From contig CAIOOA010000212.1 of assembly GCA_903859815.1 (NCBI GenBank), positions 1-42,223 of the forward strand: DNA of 42,223 bases. Direction: 5' to 3'. A program made the translations under genes and the position numbers. Source of the DNA: an uncultured Methylococcaceae bacterium (GTDB taxonomy: Bacteria > Pseudomonadota > Gammaproteobacteria > Methylococcales > Methylococcaceae). Positions 14,690 through 23,860 of this stretch are shown one piece after another. The first letter of the stretch is position 1. Every line of letters begins with the position of its first letter. Below the pieces are notes generated by a model that was not told the DNA's origin, made no database searches, and saw only the letters and a program-made list of their open reading frames with translations.

Positions 14690-15106
14690 TTATTGGCCTT
14701 TAGGTGGGACAATGGCTTGCACCTGCCCCCCGCAGAGTTGATAACAGGCGCGGTATTGTTCGTCACACTGATAAGTCGAGGGTGAATAGCAAGCCGGAGG
14801 GTAGGGGCAATAGTTTTTATTGTCGCCTGAGTTTCTGCGGCATTGATTATAAAGCTGGATTTCGTAGTTCCAGCGATACTGGCATTCCCGGTATTGGGTG
14901 CTCAAAAACATTTGGCATTGTTGCTGGGAGTTCATGCATTGCGCCGCGCAAATTCTGCCTTCAGGGCTTGCGGGAGGGGTGTAGACATATTGGATGGGTG
15001 GCGCGCAACCGAAGAGAGCTATTGCTCCTATAAACCCAATCAGACCATGCAGACAGACAATGAGTAAGTGTCGCGGCAAGACAAAATTGTTGAACCGGCT
15101 ATTCAT
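14690..15106 (-). CDS. Cysteine-rich lipoprotein, hypothetical
   Basis: A 138-residue protein with a lipobox (ALFGC, lipidated Cys near residue 34) after a hydrophobic signal. The mature part has ten further cysteines in C-x3-C-like spacings (ICAAQC, RACYQLC) and many Gln and Tyr. No family was recognised. It is likely an envelope lipoprotein stabilised by disulfides. It follows the HAD phosphatase gene by 33 bp on the same strand, so the two may be co-transcribed. Confidence 0.6.
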   Translation of the reverse strand: MNSRFNNFVLPRHLLIVCLHGLIGFIGAIALFGCAPPIQYVYTPPASPEGRICAAQCMNSQQQCQMFLSTQYRECQYRWNYEIQLYNQCRRNSGDNKNYCPYPPACYSPSTYQCDEQYRACYQLCGGQVQAIVPPKGQ

Positions 15107-15139
15107 TTATCAAACCTGAAAGGAAGTGGAGTTTTGGCA

Positions 15140-15793
15140 CTACCTAAAGCTGACGACGGGCCAATTATTTTCCCTAGCAAAGCGGGCGAGCGTTTCGTCC
15201 GGGTCCACTGCGATGGGGTTGCTGACTTTTTGCAATAGAGGCAAATCATTGTGGGAATCGCTGTAAAACCAACTATTGTGCAAATCCTTTTTGTTTAATG
15301 CCATCCATTCGTCCAAGCGCTTGACCTTGCCCTCTTGGAAGCAGGGGATACCTTCAAAATCCCCCGTGTACCGACCCTCGCGGAATTCGGGCGAGGTTGC
15401 GATCAAATGTTCTATGCCGTAAAGTTTAACGATAGGTTCGGTGACAAAGCGGTTGGTGGCAGTAATGACCAGCAGCAAGTCTCCGTTTCGTCTGTGCTTT
15501 TCGACGGCTTCGAATGCGGCGGGCAATAGAATGGGTTTGATGCTGGTCTCAACGAATTCCTCGCGCCAACGGTAAAGGTCTTCGGTGGCGTGTTCTGACA
15601 AGGGTTTGAGGGCAAATCGCAAGAATTCGGCAATGTTAAGGCTTCCTTCCCGGTATTGCTGGTAAAAAAGCTCATTGGCAGAGCGGTAAGCCTCGCCATT
15701 GACTATGCCTCTTTCCACAAGGAATTCACCCCATAGATAGTCACTATCACCGGCCAAAAGGGTGTTGTCGAGATCAAAAATGGCTAAACTCAC
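15140..15793 (-). CDS. HAD-IB family phosphatase (SerB-like)
   Basis: A haloacid dehalogenase-type hydrolase, about 217 residues. Motif I is FDLDNTLL (nucleophile Asp plus general acid Asp). Motif II is LLVITATN, with a Thr after the strand. The late motif is YSDSHNDLPLL, with the Mg-binding Asp pair. This pattern is that of the HAD-IB group, which hydrolyses small phosphomonoesters. The substrate cannot be read from sequence. A GTG at 15793 gives MSLAIFDLDNT and has ggga at good spacing. A TTG four codons upstream is the alternative. It is transcribed divergently from rppH, with about 150 bp between them. Confidence 0.85.
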   Translation of the reverse strand: MSLAIFDLDNTLLAGDSDYLWGEFLVERGIVNGEAYRSANELFYQQYREGSLNIAEFLRFALKPLSEHATEDLYRWREEFVETSIKPILLPAAFEAVEKHRRNGDLLLVITATNRFVTEPIVKLYGIEHLIATSPEFREGRYTGDFEGIPCFQEGKVKRLDEWMALNKKDLHNSWFYSDSHNDLPLLQKVSNPIAVDPDETLARFARENNWPVVSFR

Positions 15794-15944
15794 GATTTTT
15801 CCCAAAGAGAATCAGAAAGAATTGGCCGTAAGCATTCCAAGCTGTAGCATGGAATCGTGTTTTGTGAAACAATCAATATCATTGAACGAACGGCTAGTAT
15901 TTAGCCGCCATTATAGCATTCATGGGAATGGGGCTGTTGCGGTT

Positions 15945-16472
15945 ATGATTGATTCGGAGGGATATCGCCTTAATGTGGGGATCATCCTATGCAATGACGA
16001 AGGTCGCGTGTTTTGGGCGCGTCGGGCTGGCATGCGCTCGTGGCAATTTCCACAGGGTGGCATCAAATGCAATGAATCGCCCGACGAGGCCATGTATCGC
16101 GAATTATACGAAGAAGTGGGCCTGCGATTCCGGCAGGTCCAGGTGATAGGTCGTACCCGCGAATGGCTGCGGTATGAACTGCCCGAACGCTACATTCGGA
16201 AACATTCCCAACCGCTTTGCATAGGCCAAAAACAACTCTGGTACATTCTCCGCATGGCTGACAAGGAAAGCTACATTCGCCTGGATTGTACGGAGAAGCC
16301 TGAGTTTGACGCTTGGTGTTGGGTGGATTTCTGGCATCCACTCAATGATGTGGTGTATTTCAAGAAAGAAGTTTACCGCAAGGCGTTGTTGGAATTGGGT
16401 CCGCATCTAATATCGGAAAATGTGCCGGTCAGTCCGCTGGGTTTCCTGTCATTGCAGCAAAAGCTCGGTTAG
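15945..16472 (+). CDS. rppH: RNA pyrophosphohydrolase RppH
   Basis: A 175-residue Nudix hydrolase. RppH removes pyrophosphate from 5'-triphosphate mRNA and so opens transcripts to RNase E decay. The N-terminus IDSEGYRLNVGIILCN is typical of the family, as are the RRAGMRSWQFPQGG block and the Nudix box GGIKCNESPDEAMYREL-YEEVGL (residues 38-60, with the catalytic REx2EE). The ATG at 15945 gives the family's usual length. The upstream in-frame extension to 15762 overlaps the divergent HAD gene and is not conserved-looking. It converges on tusB with only 19 bp between stops. Confidence 0.93.
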   Translation: MIDSEGYRLNVGIILCNDEGRVFWARRAGMRSWQFPQGGIKCNESPDEAMYRELYEEVGLRFRQVQVIGRTREWLRYELPERYIRKHSQPLCIGQKQLWYILRMADKESYIRLDCTEKPEFDAWCWVDFWHPLNDVVYFKKEVYRKALLELGPHLISENVPVSPLGFLSLQQKLG

Positions 16473-16491
16473 CCCTGATAATTCAAATAGT

Positions 16492-16800
16492 TTAGTTCCA
16501 TGACAGGATAGGATGGTGGCTTATGCTCAAGTTCACAAAACCTTCATAGCTGACCAGCTCAATCCCCTCCAACACTTCTTCCGTCGCAATCCCTCTTGCT
16601 GCCAAATCAGGGGCAAGTGCATGGATGCTGACCTTAGCCATGGATTCTGTCAAACGGACGGCAATTATGGAGCTTTTCATTGCAGCATAGACCCCACTTT
16701 CCAGCAGCAATATCGAGTCCCCTGCGCCTACCCGATCCAAGCATTGACCCAATGCCTGAGTTTCTCCGGGCGAACGATTGATTAAATGCAATACTCCCAT
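16492..16800 (-). CDS. tusB: Sulfurtransferase complex subunit TusB (DsrH family)
   Basis: A 102-residue DsrH-like protein (MGVLHLINRSP start, GDSILLLESGVYA), the smallest subunit of the TusBCD hexamer. That complex relays sulfur from TusA to TusE for 2-thiolation of the tRNA wobble uridine. The start overlaps the tusC stop (TAATG, one shared base at 16800), so translation is coupled. DsrEFH of sulfur-oxidising bacteria belongs to the same family. No dsr genes are seen here, so the Tus role is preferred. Confidence 0.85.
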   Translation of the reverse strand: MGVLHLINRSPGETQALGQCLDRVGAGDSILLLESGVYAAMKSSIIAVRLTESMAKVSIHALAPDLAARGIATEEVLEGIELVSYEGFVNLSISHHPILSWN

Positions 16801-17156
16801 TAGCAGTTGACCACGATATCGGCTTCGGCAATTAAATTGGCGATTTCTGCCCGGTTGATGGATTGAGCAGGCAACATTAATTTTGACAGGCTCAGCCCAC
16901 GTTCGGATAGGGATTCCTGCTCGACCCAAAGTGTTTCCACATCATACATCGCCAGTGCGGCAAAAACGGGCGAACTTGGCTTTACATGGGGGTGGTCCGG
17001 GGTTTGGTTGGCTTTAAGTAAAAATACCCCGTCGTCCAAAAATAGAATGTTGACGCATTGATCGAAGGCGGCAACCGTCATAATCATATCCAAATTTTCA
17101 AGGATGCCGATACCTTGATACGGGGGGTGTCGCATGACAAACAGGAATTTTTTCAT
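16800..17156 (-). CDS. tusC: Sulfurtransferase complex subunit TusC (DsrF family)
   Basis: A 118-residue DsrE/F-fold protein (KKFLFVMRHPPYQGIGILENLDMIM, read as KFLFV...PPY, then NILFLDDGVFLL). TusC is the structural partner of TusB and TusD. The gene begins at the base after the tusD stop and overlaps the tusB start by one base, so tusD-tusC-tusB is one tightly packed operon on the minus strand. Length is normal for the family. Confidence 0.87.
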   Translation of the reverse strand: MKKFLFVMRHPPYQGIGILENLDMIMTVAAFDQCVNILFLDDGVFLLKANQTPDHPHVKPSSPVFAALAMYDVETLWVEQESLSERGLSLSKLMLPAQSINRAEIANLIAEADIVVNC

Positions 17157-17549
17157 TCAGTCGTTAAAGACCAGAAAACGGTCAGCCTTCAAGCAGGCAT
17201 CGACCCAAAGACCTAGCCCGGCAATGTGGAAACCTTCTGCCAAATCATTGTCTTGCTTTCCTAAACGCTTGGCTTCGGTCTGTTCCAGCAGACCCCGCCG
17301 TTGTGCGGCGGAAATGCAAATGCTGAGTTCAACATCATGCTCCTTTGCCAATGCCGTCCATCGGTGTATTAAGATTCTTTCATCCTCCGGGGGCGACATC
17401 CAGCGCAAGCCATGGTAAGCACCTTCGGAGTAAAAAAAAATGCGGACGATTTCATGCCCCATCTCAAGAGCTGCTCTGCTAAACTGGTAGGCGGTTTCAC
17501 AAGCTTGGCTTCCCCATGGCGTGGAATTTATTTGAATAGCGAATTTCAC
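17157..17549 (-). CDS. tusD: Sulfurtransferase complex subunit TusD (DsrE family)
   Basis: A 130-residue DsrE-fold protein carrying the active-site cysteine in the family position (ELSICISAAQRRGL, Cys78, the same number as in E. coli TusD). It accepts persulfide sulfur from TusA and passes it to TusE. The FAIQINSTPWGSQACETAY start and the HIAGLGLWVDACLKADRF end are typical. The start codon is GTG at 17549, with only a weak purine-rich stretch upstream. It is first in the tusDCB operon. Confidence 0.9.
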   Translation of the reverse strand: MKFAIQINSTPWGSQACETAYQFSRAALEMGHEIVRIFFYSEGAYHGLRWMSPPEDERILIHRWTALAKEHDVELSICISAAQRRGLLEQTEAKRLGKQDNDLAEGFHIAGLGLWVDACLKADRFLVFND

Positions 17550-17750
17550 AAACTTTTATTCTTTAAATGCGTCAAATTGTTATTTACAAACATCCTTGCC
17601 ATTTGCATAACTATGCTAGAGCATGGCATGGAAATAGAATACTTCATATTCAAATAACAGCGTATCAAATTGCATTTCTCATCGCCATGCATTCTTCGCC
17701 GACTTAGGCACAAATCTTAGGCAATAATTGAGTTAATAAATCCACCAATC

Positions 17751-19352
17751 ATGTACAAATTTGGCAAATTCTTAAGCGTTTTGCTGATGGTGTCACACAC
17801 TAATTTGGCTTTGAGCCTAACCCAGCATGTGCGCAAAGACTTGAATATCGACATTAAGGATGTTTTGAAATATCCGTCGTCCCCTTATTTGGGACAGGCT
17901 TTGGATATGCCCCATACCCAGGAGTTGCCTGAAATCGGCGATCCTACGGGGACAGCGTTCACCCCGACTCAGGAGAAAGAACTGGGCGAGGCGTTTTTTC
18001 GGAGCTTGCACGGTGAAATTGAAGTGAACAAAGACCCAGAGGTGAGTGAATACATTCAGTCCATAGGGCAAAAATTGGCGGCCAATTCTGACACTCCCAC
18101 CCAGATTTTCCATTTCTTTGTCGTAAATGACCTCAACATCAATGCCTTTGCCGGTCCCGGCGGTTATATTGGGGTCAATTCCGGTTTAATTTTGGTCACG
18201 GAAGCAGAAAGCGAATTGGCTTCGGTGCTTGGGCACGAAATAGCCCACGTCACCCAGCGCCATCTTTACCAGGCTTTCCAAGCCCAAGGAAAAATTCAAT
18301 TGATTTCAATGGCCGCGATGTTGGCAGCCATGTTGATCGGTTCGAAAGTGAGCGGATCAAGTGTTGGCAGTCGTGCCTATTGCACGTCAAAGAATGAAGG
18401 CTGCCAACCGACCGGCAATACCGGGCAAGGTTTGGCCATGGCGGCGATGGGGGCAGGGACGCAGGCGATGATTAATTTCACCCGCGACAACGAAGCAGAG
18501 GCGGATAATGTGGGAATGCAAATATTGGCAAGGTCGGAATTCGACCCGCGCAGCATGCCCACATTCTTTGAAAAAATGCAGCAGTCAACCCGTTTTGCCG
18601 GACATGGCACACCCGAATTCTTGCTGACCCACCCGGTGACAGTTTCGCGTATCTCTGACACCCGCAACCGGTCGGAGAAATTCCCGTATCGACAATATCC
18701 CGACAGTTTCGTATACCAGTTGATTCGTGCCAAGCTGAGGGTCCTGAGTGCAAGAAACCCTATTGATGCGGTAGGATATTTTCGTAGCCTCTACAATCAA
18801 GGGACCAAACAGCAACAAGATGTGACACGTTACGGTTTGGCTTTGGCGTTGGTAGCCCATAATCACGCAGTGGAAGGCATTGAAAAGCTACGTGAATTGA
18901 CGGAAGAATATCCGTACCAGTCACATTTCATCAATGCCTTGGCAAAATCTGAAATGGACAAGGGGGATGTCAACAAGGCCATGGAAGTTTTTGCGACAGC
19001 CCGTGAAAGGTTCCCTGATAATTCTGCCATCAAGTTGAATTACGCCAAGGCTCTTTTAGTCCTTAAAAGACCAGAACCGGCACGGCGATTGTTGGAGGAA
19101 CTTCTGCATGGCACTGTCACCCCCGACCTCTATGAAATGTTGGCACAAGCCTATAGTGGTTTGGGTAATGAAGCCGAGTCACACCGTTATTTGGGGGAGG
19201 CGTATTATGCCGATGGGCAGACGAACACTGCCATTTTGCAGATGAAGCTTGCCCGGAAATACTCTAGGCATAATTACTACCTTAACTCTGTGATAGATGA
19301 GCGTTTGATGAAATTCACTGAAGAAGAAAAAGAAAGACGCGAAGGGAAATAA
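17751..19352 (+). CDS. bepA: Beta-barrel assembly-enhancing protease BepA (M48, TPR)
   Basis: A 533-residue periplasmic zinc metalloprotease/chaperone. BepA helps LptD and other outer-membrane beta-barrels mature and degrades stalled ones. It has an N-terminal export signal, then the M48 domain with HEIAH (residues 162-166). The third zinc ligand lies in NEAEADNVG (Glu near 250). TPR-like helices follow from about 340 to 500 (for example GLALALVAHNHAVEGIEKL and NYAKALLVLKRPEPARRLLE). This is slightly longer than E. coli BepA (487). The gene stands alone, divergent from tusD, with an AT-rich 200-bp upstream region. Confidence 0.9.
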   Translation: MYKFGKFLSVLLMVSHTNLALSLTQHVRKDLNIDIKDVLKYPSSPYLGQALDMPHTQELPEIGDPTGTAFTPTQEKELGEAFFRSLHGEIEVNKDPEVSEYIQSIGQKLAANSDTPTQIFHFFVVNDLNINAFAGPGGYIGVNSGLILVTEAESELASVLGHEIAHVTQRHLYQAFQAQGKIQLISMAAMLAAMLIGSKVSGSSVGSRAYCTSKNEGCQPTGNTGQGLAMAAMGAGTQAMINFTRDNEAEADNVGMQILARSEFDPRSMPTFFEKMQQSTRFAGHGTPEFLLTHPVTVSRISDTRNRSEKFPYRQYPDSFVYQLIRAKLRVLSARNPIDAVGYFRSLYNQGTKQQQDVTRYGLALALVAHNHAVEGIEKLRELTEEYPYQSHFINALAKSEMDKGDVNKAMEVFATARERFPDNSAIKLNYAKALLVLKRPEPARRLLEELLHGTVTPDLYEMLAQAYSGLGNEAESHRYLGEAYYADGQTNTAILQMKLARKYSRHNYYLNSVIDERLMKFTEEEKERREGK

Positions 19353-19455
19353 CTTATTTTTATGATTTTTTTATGTCCGGGCTGAAAATCTTAATCTTGC
19401 TTTGACAAGAATAGGGGTAATCTCTGAGGGTCTTCATTTACCTCCCTAGGACAGC

Positions 19456-21339
19456 ATGAGCAGTCATTCAAATTCTAAATTTCAAGGTTTTTCCACCTTG
19501 ATGATTGGTGCCATTGGCGTAGTCTATGGCGATGTGGGAACCAGCCCACTTTACACCATGAAGGAAATCTTCAATGGGCCTCATGCCATTCAAGCAACGC
19601 AAGAGCATGTTCTAGGCATTTTATCCCTGATCTTTTGGGCGTTGGTTTTCGTCATTAGCATCAAATATGTTTTGTTTGTGATGAGCGCCAACAACCGTGG
19701 CGAGGGTGGCATCATGGCGTTGATGGCCTTGGCGTTGAGGAAAAGGTTTAATGCCGGGCAACGGGGCTATATCATCGCGCTGGGTTTGTTTGGGACGGCG
19801 TTGTTCTATGGTGATGGTGTCATCACCCCCGCCATTTCCGTGCTGAGTGCTGTTGAAGGGCTGGAAGTTGCCGCCCCGTCACTTCACGCCTTTGTGCTTC
19901 CGATTGCGGTAATGGTTCTGATTGGTCTATTTTTGTTTCAAAGCCATGGCACGGAAAAGGTCGGGATGCTGTTTGGACCCGTTATGCTGGTATGGTTTGC
20001 AGCATTGGGGGTTTTTGGGCTTGCCAGTATTAAACAGAATCCATTCGTTCTACAAGCGCTAAATCCGATACATGGCCTAATTTTTTTCCAGGAACACGGC
20101 TGGCATGGCTTTATCGCCCTAGGTGCGGTCGTGTTGGCATTGACCGGAGCAGAGGCGCTCTATGCCGATATGGGACACTTCGGCAAACACCCTATTCAAG
20201 TGGCTTGGTTTGCGCTGGTATTTCCTGCTCTTGCCATCAATTATTTCGGTCAAGGGGCATTGCTCTTGCGAGACCCCTCTGCCATCGAGAATCCATTTTA
20301 TCTGCTGGTTCCTTCTGGGTTGTTATATCCCATGATTATCTTGGCAACGATTGCCACGGTGATTGCTTCACAGGCGGTGATTTCCGGGGCATTTTCCATC
20401 ACCAGCCAAGCCATGCAGATGGATTACATCCCTCGCATGCAACAGGTTCATACCTCAGAATCGGCAATGGGTCAGATTTACATTCCAGCCATGAACCGGG
20501 TTTTGCTGCTATTGGTTATTTGCACGGTGTTAAGTTTCAAAACGTCTGGCAATTTGGCGGCAGCCTATGGCATCGCAGTGACTGGAACCATGATCATCAC
20601 CACATTATTGGTATCGGTCGTGGCCTTGGATTCTTGGAAATGGCCCCCAAAATGGGCGGCGGCTTTGATCTTTTTGTTTTTAATGGTTGACGGCGCATTT
20701 TTTACCGCCAACTTGATCAAAATACCCCAAGGCGGTTGGTTTCCGTTGGTGTTGGGGGCGATACTGTATGTGATGATGTCAACCTGGCGAAGGGGCAGGG
20801 AGGTCCTTACGCATTATTTACAGAAATCCGCCGTTTCACTCATCGGATTTTTGGCTGAATTGCAGGAGCGACCGGAATTTGCCAGAGTACCGGGTACGGC
20901 TGTTTTCATGACAACCCGCCATCTCAGCATGCCCCATGGTTTGCAAATGAATTTTCGGCACAACCATGTGTTACATGAGCGAGTTGTCTTGCTCACTATC
21001 ATTACCGAGGACATCCCTTTCGTGCCGGATGGTGAAAAAATCTCGATTGACAGCTTGGAGCAAGGCTTTTTCCGTATTACCGCAACCCATGGTTTCATGG
21101 AAAACCCCCATGTTCCGCAGATACTGGGGTTATGTAAATTACATGGCTTGGAGATTGATGCCAAAGAGTCCTCATTCTTTATCAGTCGGGAAACATTGAT
21201 TCCTTCTTCCCGGCCTGACTTGCATCCATGGCGTGAACGACTGTTTTTGGTGATGTTCCGCAACGCCACCTCGCCCATCCAGTTTTTTAGCATCCCTCCC
21301 GAACGGGTTTTGGAATTGGGGGCACAGTTTGAGGTTTGA
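19456..21339 (+). CDS. kup: Low-affinity potassium transporter Kup
   Basis: A 627-residue K+/H+ symporter of the KUP/HAK family in the inner membrane. The N-terminal signature IGAIGVVYGDVGTSPLYTMK is intact, followed by NNRGEGGIMALMAL and GDGVITPAISVLSAVEGLE. About twelve membrane segments run to residue 450, and the usual cytoplasmic C-terminal domain follows. The length matches E. coli Kup (622). An aggac Shine-Dalgarno lies just upstream of the ATG. The gene stands between bepA and a methyltransferase gene, with no sign of an operon partner. Confidence 0.95.
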   Translation: MSSHSNSKFQGFSTLMIGAIGVVYGDVGTSPLYTMKEIFNGPHAIQATQEHVLGILSLIFWALVFVISIKYVLFVMSANNRGEGGIMALMALALRKRFNAGQRGYIIALGLFGTALFYGDGVITPAISVLSAVEGLEVAAPSLHAFVLPIAVMVLIGLFLFQSHGTEKVGMLFGPVMLVWFAALGVFGLASIKQNPFVLQALNPIHGLIFFQEHGWHGFIALGAVVLALTGAEALYADMGHFGKHPIQVAWFALVFPALAINYFGQGALLLRDPSAIENPFYLLVPSGLLYPMIILATIATVIASQAVISGAFSITSQAMQMDYIPRMQQVHTSESAMGQIYIPAMNRVLLLLVICTVLSFKTSGNLAAAYGIAVTGTMIITTLLVSVVALDSWKWPPKWAAALIFLFLMVDGAFFTANLIKIPQGGWFPLVLGAILYVMMSTWRRGREVLTHYLQKSAVSLIGFLAELQERPEFARVPGTAVFMTTRHLSMPHGLQMNFRHNHVLHERVVLLTIITEDIPFVPDGEKISIDSLEQGFFRITATHGFMENPHVPQILGLCKLHGLEIDAKESSFFISRETLIPSSRPDLHPWRERLFLVMFRNATSPIQFFSIPPERVLELGAQFEV

Positions 21340-21399
21340 TGGGTATAATACAAGGCTTAACCCCTTAACCTTGCCATCAACGCAACAGCCTAGTTTTCC

Positions 21400-22125
21400 A
21401 TGACTGACCATTTCGATACGATTGCTGACATTTACAATAAAGTTTGGTATTTTTCCGAGCAATATCAACAAACCATGCTGACTAACATCATCAATCTATT
21501 GCAATTAGGCAAGGACGATGTGTTGGCGGATGTAGGCGGTGGAACCGGTGCATACACCCGCTTGCTGTTGGAAAAAGCCGGTTTAAACAAGGCATACTGC
21601 ATTGAACCTTCGCGCGGCATGTTTTTGGAATCCCAAAAAATCCCTACGATAGAATCCATTTGCGCGGATGCCGACCAGTTCATGCGATTGGATTTGGACT
21701 TCACTAAAGTGTTGCTCAAAGAGGTTGTCCACCATATTCCAAACCGGGAAACGCTCTGGCAGTATTTGCACACAAAATTGCCCAGGCAAGGTAAAATATT
21801 GATTGTGACCCGCCCTTATGAAATAGCGCTGCCTTTGTTTGAAGCAGCGAAGTCTGCATTTCGCCAAAAGCAACCCAAGCATGAAACCTTAATGCAGGAA
21901 CTTGAAGCCAGCGGATTCAATGCCTCGTTTAAGATTCATCCTTACGAGTTTACACTGGACAAAAGTGTCTGGTTTGACATGATCCGTCAACGCTTCATGT
22001 CAGACTTGGCAGGTTTTACCGAAGAGGAAATTGAGGCGGGTTTGCAAGAAATTGATGCGAAGCATTCATCCGATACGATTGAGATACCGGACAGGATTAT
22101 CTATCTATTGGCATCGGTTAATTGA
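21400..22125 (+). CDS. Class I SAM-dependent methyltransferase
   Basis: A 241-residue Rossmann-fold methyltransferase. Motif I is VLADVGGGTGAYTRLLL. An acidic end of strand 2 follows (AYCIEPSRGM), then a motif IV-like region near TKVLLKEVVHHIPN. The C-terminal part, with EEIEAGLQEIDAKH, is helical. The substrate is not predictable. It begins 60 bp after kup on the same strand and precedes argA by 43 bp, so it may be co-transcribed with argA. Confidence 0.8.
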   Translation: MTDHFDTIADIYNKVWYFSEQYQQTMLTNIINLLQLGKDDVLADVGGGTGAYTRLLLEKAGLNKAYCIEPSRGMFLESQKIPTIESICADADQFMRLDLDFTKVLLKEVVHHIPNRETLWQYLHTKLPRQGKILIVTRPYEIALPLFEAAKSAFRQKQPKHETLMQELEASGFNASFKIHPYEFTLDKSVWFDMIRQRFMSDLAGFTEEEIEAGLQEIDAKHSSDTIEIPDRIIYLLASVN

Positions 22126-22168
22126 CGGCCAATCCATGTTTGAATCAAGCTTGCAGCATTCCAGTTAA

Positions 22169-23500
22169 GTGAATAAACCTTCTGATTCTTCTTGTTTTGT
22201 TCGTTGGTTTAGAGACTCAACCCCCTATATCCATGCCCATCGTGGGAGGACTTTTGTCGTCTCTTTCGGCGGCGAAGCCTTGACTGATGGCTTGTTTGCC
22301 AACCTCGTGCATGATTTTGCATTGCTGAATAGTCTGGGCATACGGTTGGTGTTGGTGCATGGTGCTAGACCTCAGGTGGAACAGCGGTTGACCCTGCGTG
22401 GCTGCCAGATGCGATATTTCAACGGCTTGCGAGTGACCGATGCCGCCGCTTTGGAATGTGTGAAGGAAGCTGTAGGCACGGTGCGGGTGGAAATAGAGGC
22501 ATTGCTGTCCATGGGTTTGGCAAATTCACCCATGGCGGGCGCTAGAATTCGCGTGGCATCAGGCAATTTTGTCATTGCCAGACCCTTAGGCGTTCGCGAC
22601 GGGGTGGATTTTGGTCATACCGGCGAAGTTCGTCGGGTCGATGCGGAGGGAATCCGTTCCCAGTTGAACCAAGGCGATGTGGTGTTGGTTTCGCCCATCG
22701 GGTACTCCCCCACCGGGGAGGTGTTCAACCTCGGAGCGGAAGAAGTCGCCACCTCTGTCGCCGTCGCGCTCCGTGCGGACAAGCTTTTATTGTTGACCGA
22801 GCAAGATTGCATCAATCTCACGGACAATAGCCCGATTCGTCAAATCACGACCGATGAAGCTGACATTCTGCTTGAAGCCCAACAGCTATTTCCAAGCGAC
22901 GCCAGTCTTCATTTTAAAGCGGCAATCAATGCTTGTCGGCGAGGCGTCCAACGCGCCCACTTGATTAATCGGCGTATCGATGGAGCCAGTTTGCTGGAAT
23001 TGTTCACCCGTGATGGCTTGGGGACTCTGGTCAGCTTGACTCCTTTCGAAACCATGCGCCAGGCCGATATCAAGGATGTGGGTGGCATTTTGGAATTGAT
23101 AAAACCGCTTGAAGGTCAAGGAATATTGGTGAAGCGAACCCGCGAAAACTTGGAAATGCATATTTCCATGTATAGTGTGATTGAACGGGACGGCATGATC
23201 CTAGGCTGTGCCGCTTTGCATCCCTTCCCTGAAGAATCAGCCGGGGAACTGGCCTGCCTTGCCTTGCACGAGGACTATCGGGGCGAAAATCGGGGTGAAA
23301 GGCTGTTGGAGTTTATAGAAACAAAAGCTCGGGGCATGGGGATAAATAAATTATTCGTGCTCACCACGCAAACCACTCATTGGTTCCGGGAACATGGATT
23401 TAATTTCGCGGATATTGCGAGTTTGCCATCCAGTCGTCAAGTTCAATACAATCCGCAAAGGAATTCCAAAATCTTGGTTAAAGGGTTGGCCACTACCTAA
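22169..23500 (+). CDS. argA: N-acetylglutamate synthase ArgA
   Basis: A 443-residue enzyme making N-acetylglutamate from acetyl-CoA and glutamate, the first step of arginine biosynthesis. The N-terminal amino-acid-kinase-like domain (residues 25-290) has VVSFGGEALTDG, LVLVHGARPQVEQRL and ANSPMAGARIRVASGNF. The C-terminal GNAT acetyltransferase domain (about 300-443) has the acetyl-CoA loop HEDYRGENRGERLLEFIE. The length equals E. coli ArgA. No ATG is available near the N-terminus, and the GTG at 22169 is the likely start, with no strong Shine-Dalgarno. Feedback control by arginine through the kinase-like domain is expected from the family. Confidence 0.93.
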   Translation: MNKPSDSSCFVRWFRDSTPYIHAHRGRTFVVSFGGEALTDGLFANLVHDFALLNSLGIRLVLVHGARPQVEQRLTLRGCQMRYFNGLRVTDAAALECVKEAVGTVRVEIEALLSMGLANSPMAGARIRVASGNFVIARPLGVRDGVDFGHTGEVRRVDAEGIRSQLNQGDVVLVSPIGYSPTGEVFNLGAEEVATSVAVALRADKLLLLTEQDCINLTDNSPIRQITTDEADILLEAQQLFPSDASLHFKAAINACRRGVQRAHLINRRIDGASLLELFTRDGLGTLVSLTPFETMRQADIKDVGGILELIKPLEGQGILVKRTRENLEMHISMYSVIERDGMILGCAALHPFPEESAGELACLALHEDYRGENRGERLLEFIETKARGMGINKLFVLTTQTTHWFREHGFNFADIASLPSSRQVQYNPQRNSKILVKGLATT

Positions 23501-23860
23501 TTTGAGCCTAATTAATAGACGTTATTGGAAACGGTTTTACACGCCCATCCAATGAAAAAATAACTGCCTTTTTTGTTCTGAAACAAGCAAGTTGTTTAGC
23601 CCTCAAGCTTATTACCCTTCTTTTAGCTAGATAATTTTGATTAATTAAGAATCAATTTTGAAGCTATGGCAAGTTTCTCTAACAAATGATAATGTCTTAA
23701 GTTAATAAAGTTTGTTGAAGGCTCTTCATAGAAATCTCGCATCCTCAATGTGAAATATCGTGCATGAGCCTTGTCGAAATCTTGAAGAAAACTAAACGAT
23801 TTAGATCGGCTTTTTTTTTACGATCCATAAATGACTTAAAACTTGTTATAAGAGGTGTTT
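23501..23860. other. AT-rich intergenic region upstream of the HAF-repeat gene
   Basis: This 360-bp stretch is clearly A/T-richer than the core genes and contains no supported gene. It has several T-runs (about 23570 and 23811-23819) but no convincing stem-loop terminator for argA. The aagagg at its end is the Shine-Dalgarno of the next gene. Confidence 0.5.

Noticed and set aside
15762-15944. An N-terminal extension of RppH
   Set aside because: It would overlap the divergent HAD gene, and the RppH family begins with MIDxxGYRxNVG, found at 15945.
16492-17549. dsrEFH of a reverse sulfite reductase sulfur-oxidation operon
   Set aside because: No dsrA, dsrB or dsrC nearby, and the set tusDCB alone fits tRNA thiolation; the family overlap prevents full exclusion.
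19380-19455. A sigma-70 promoter at ttgaca...taatct before kup
   Set aside because: The spacing between the two boxes is about 11 bp, too short for a normal promoter.
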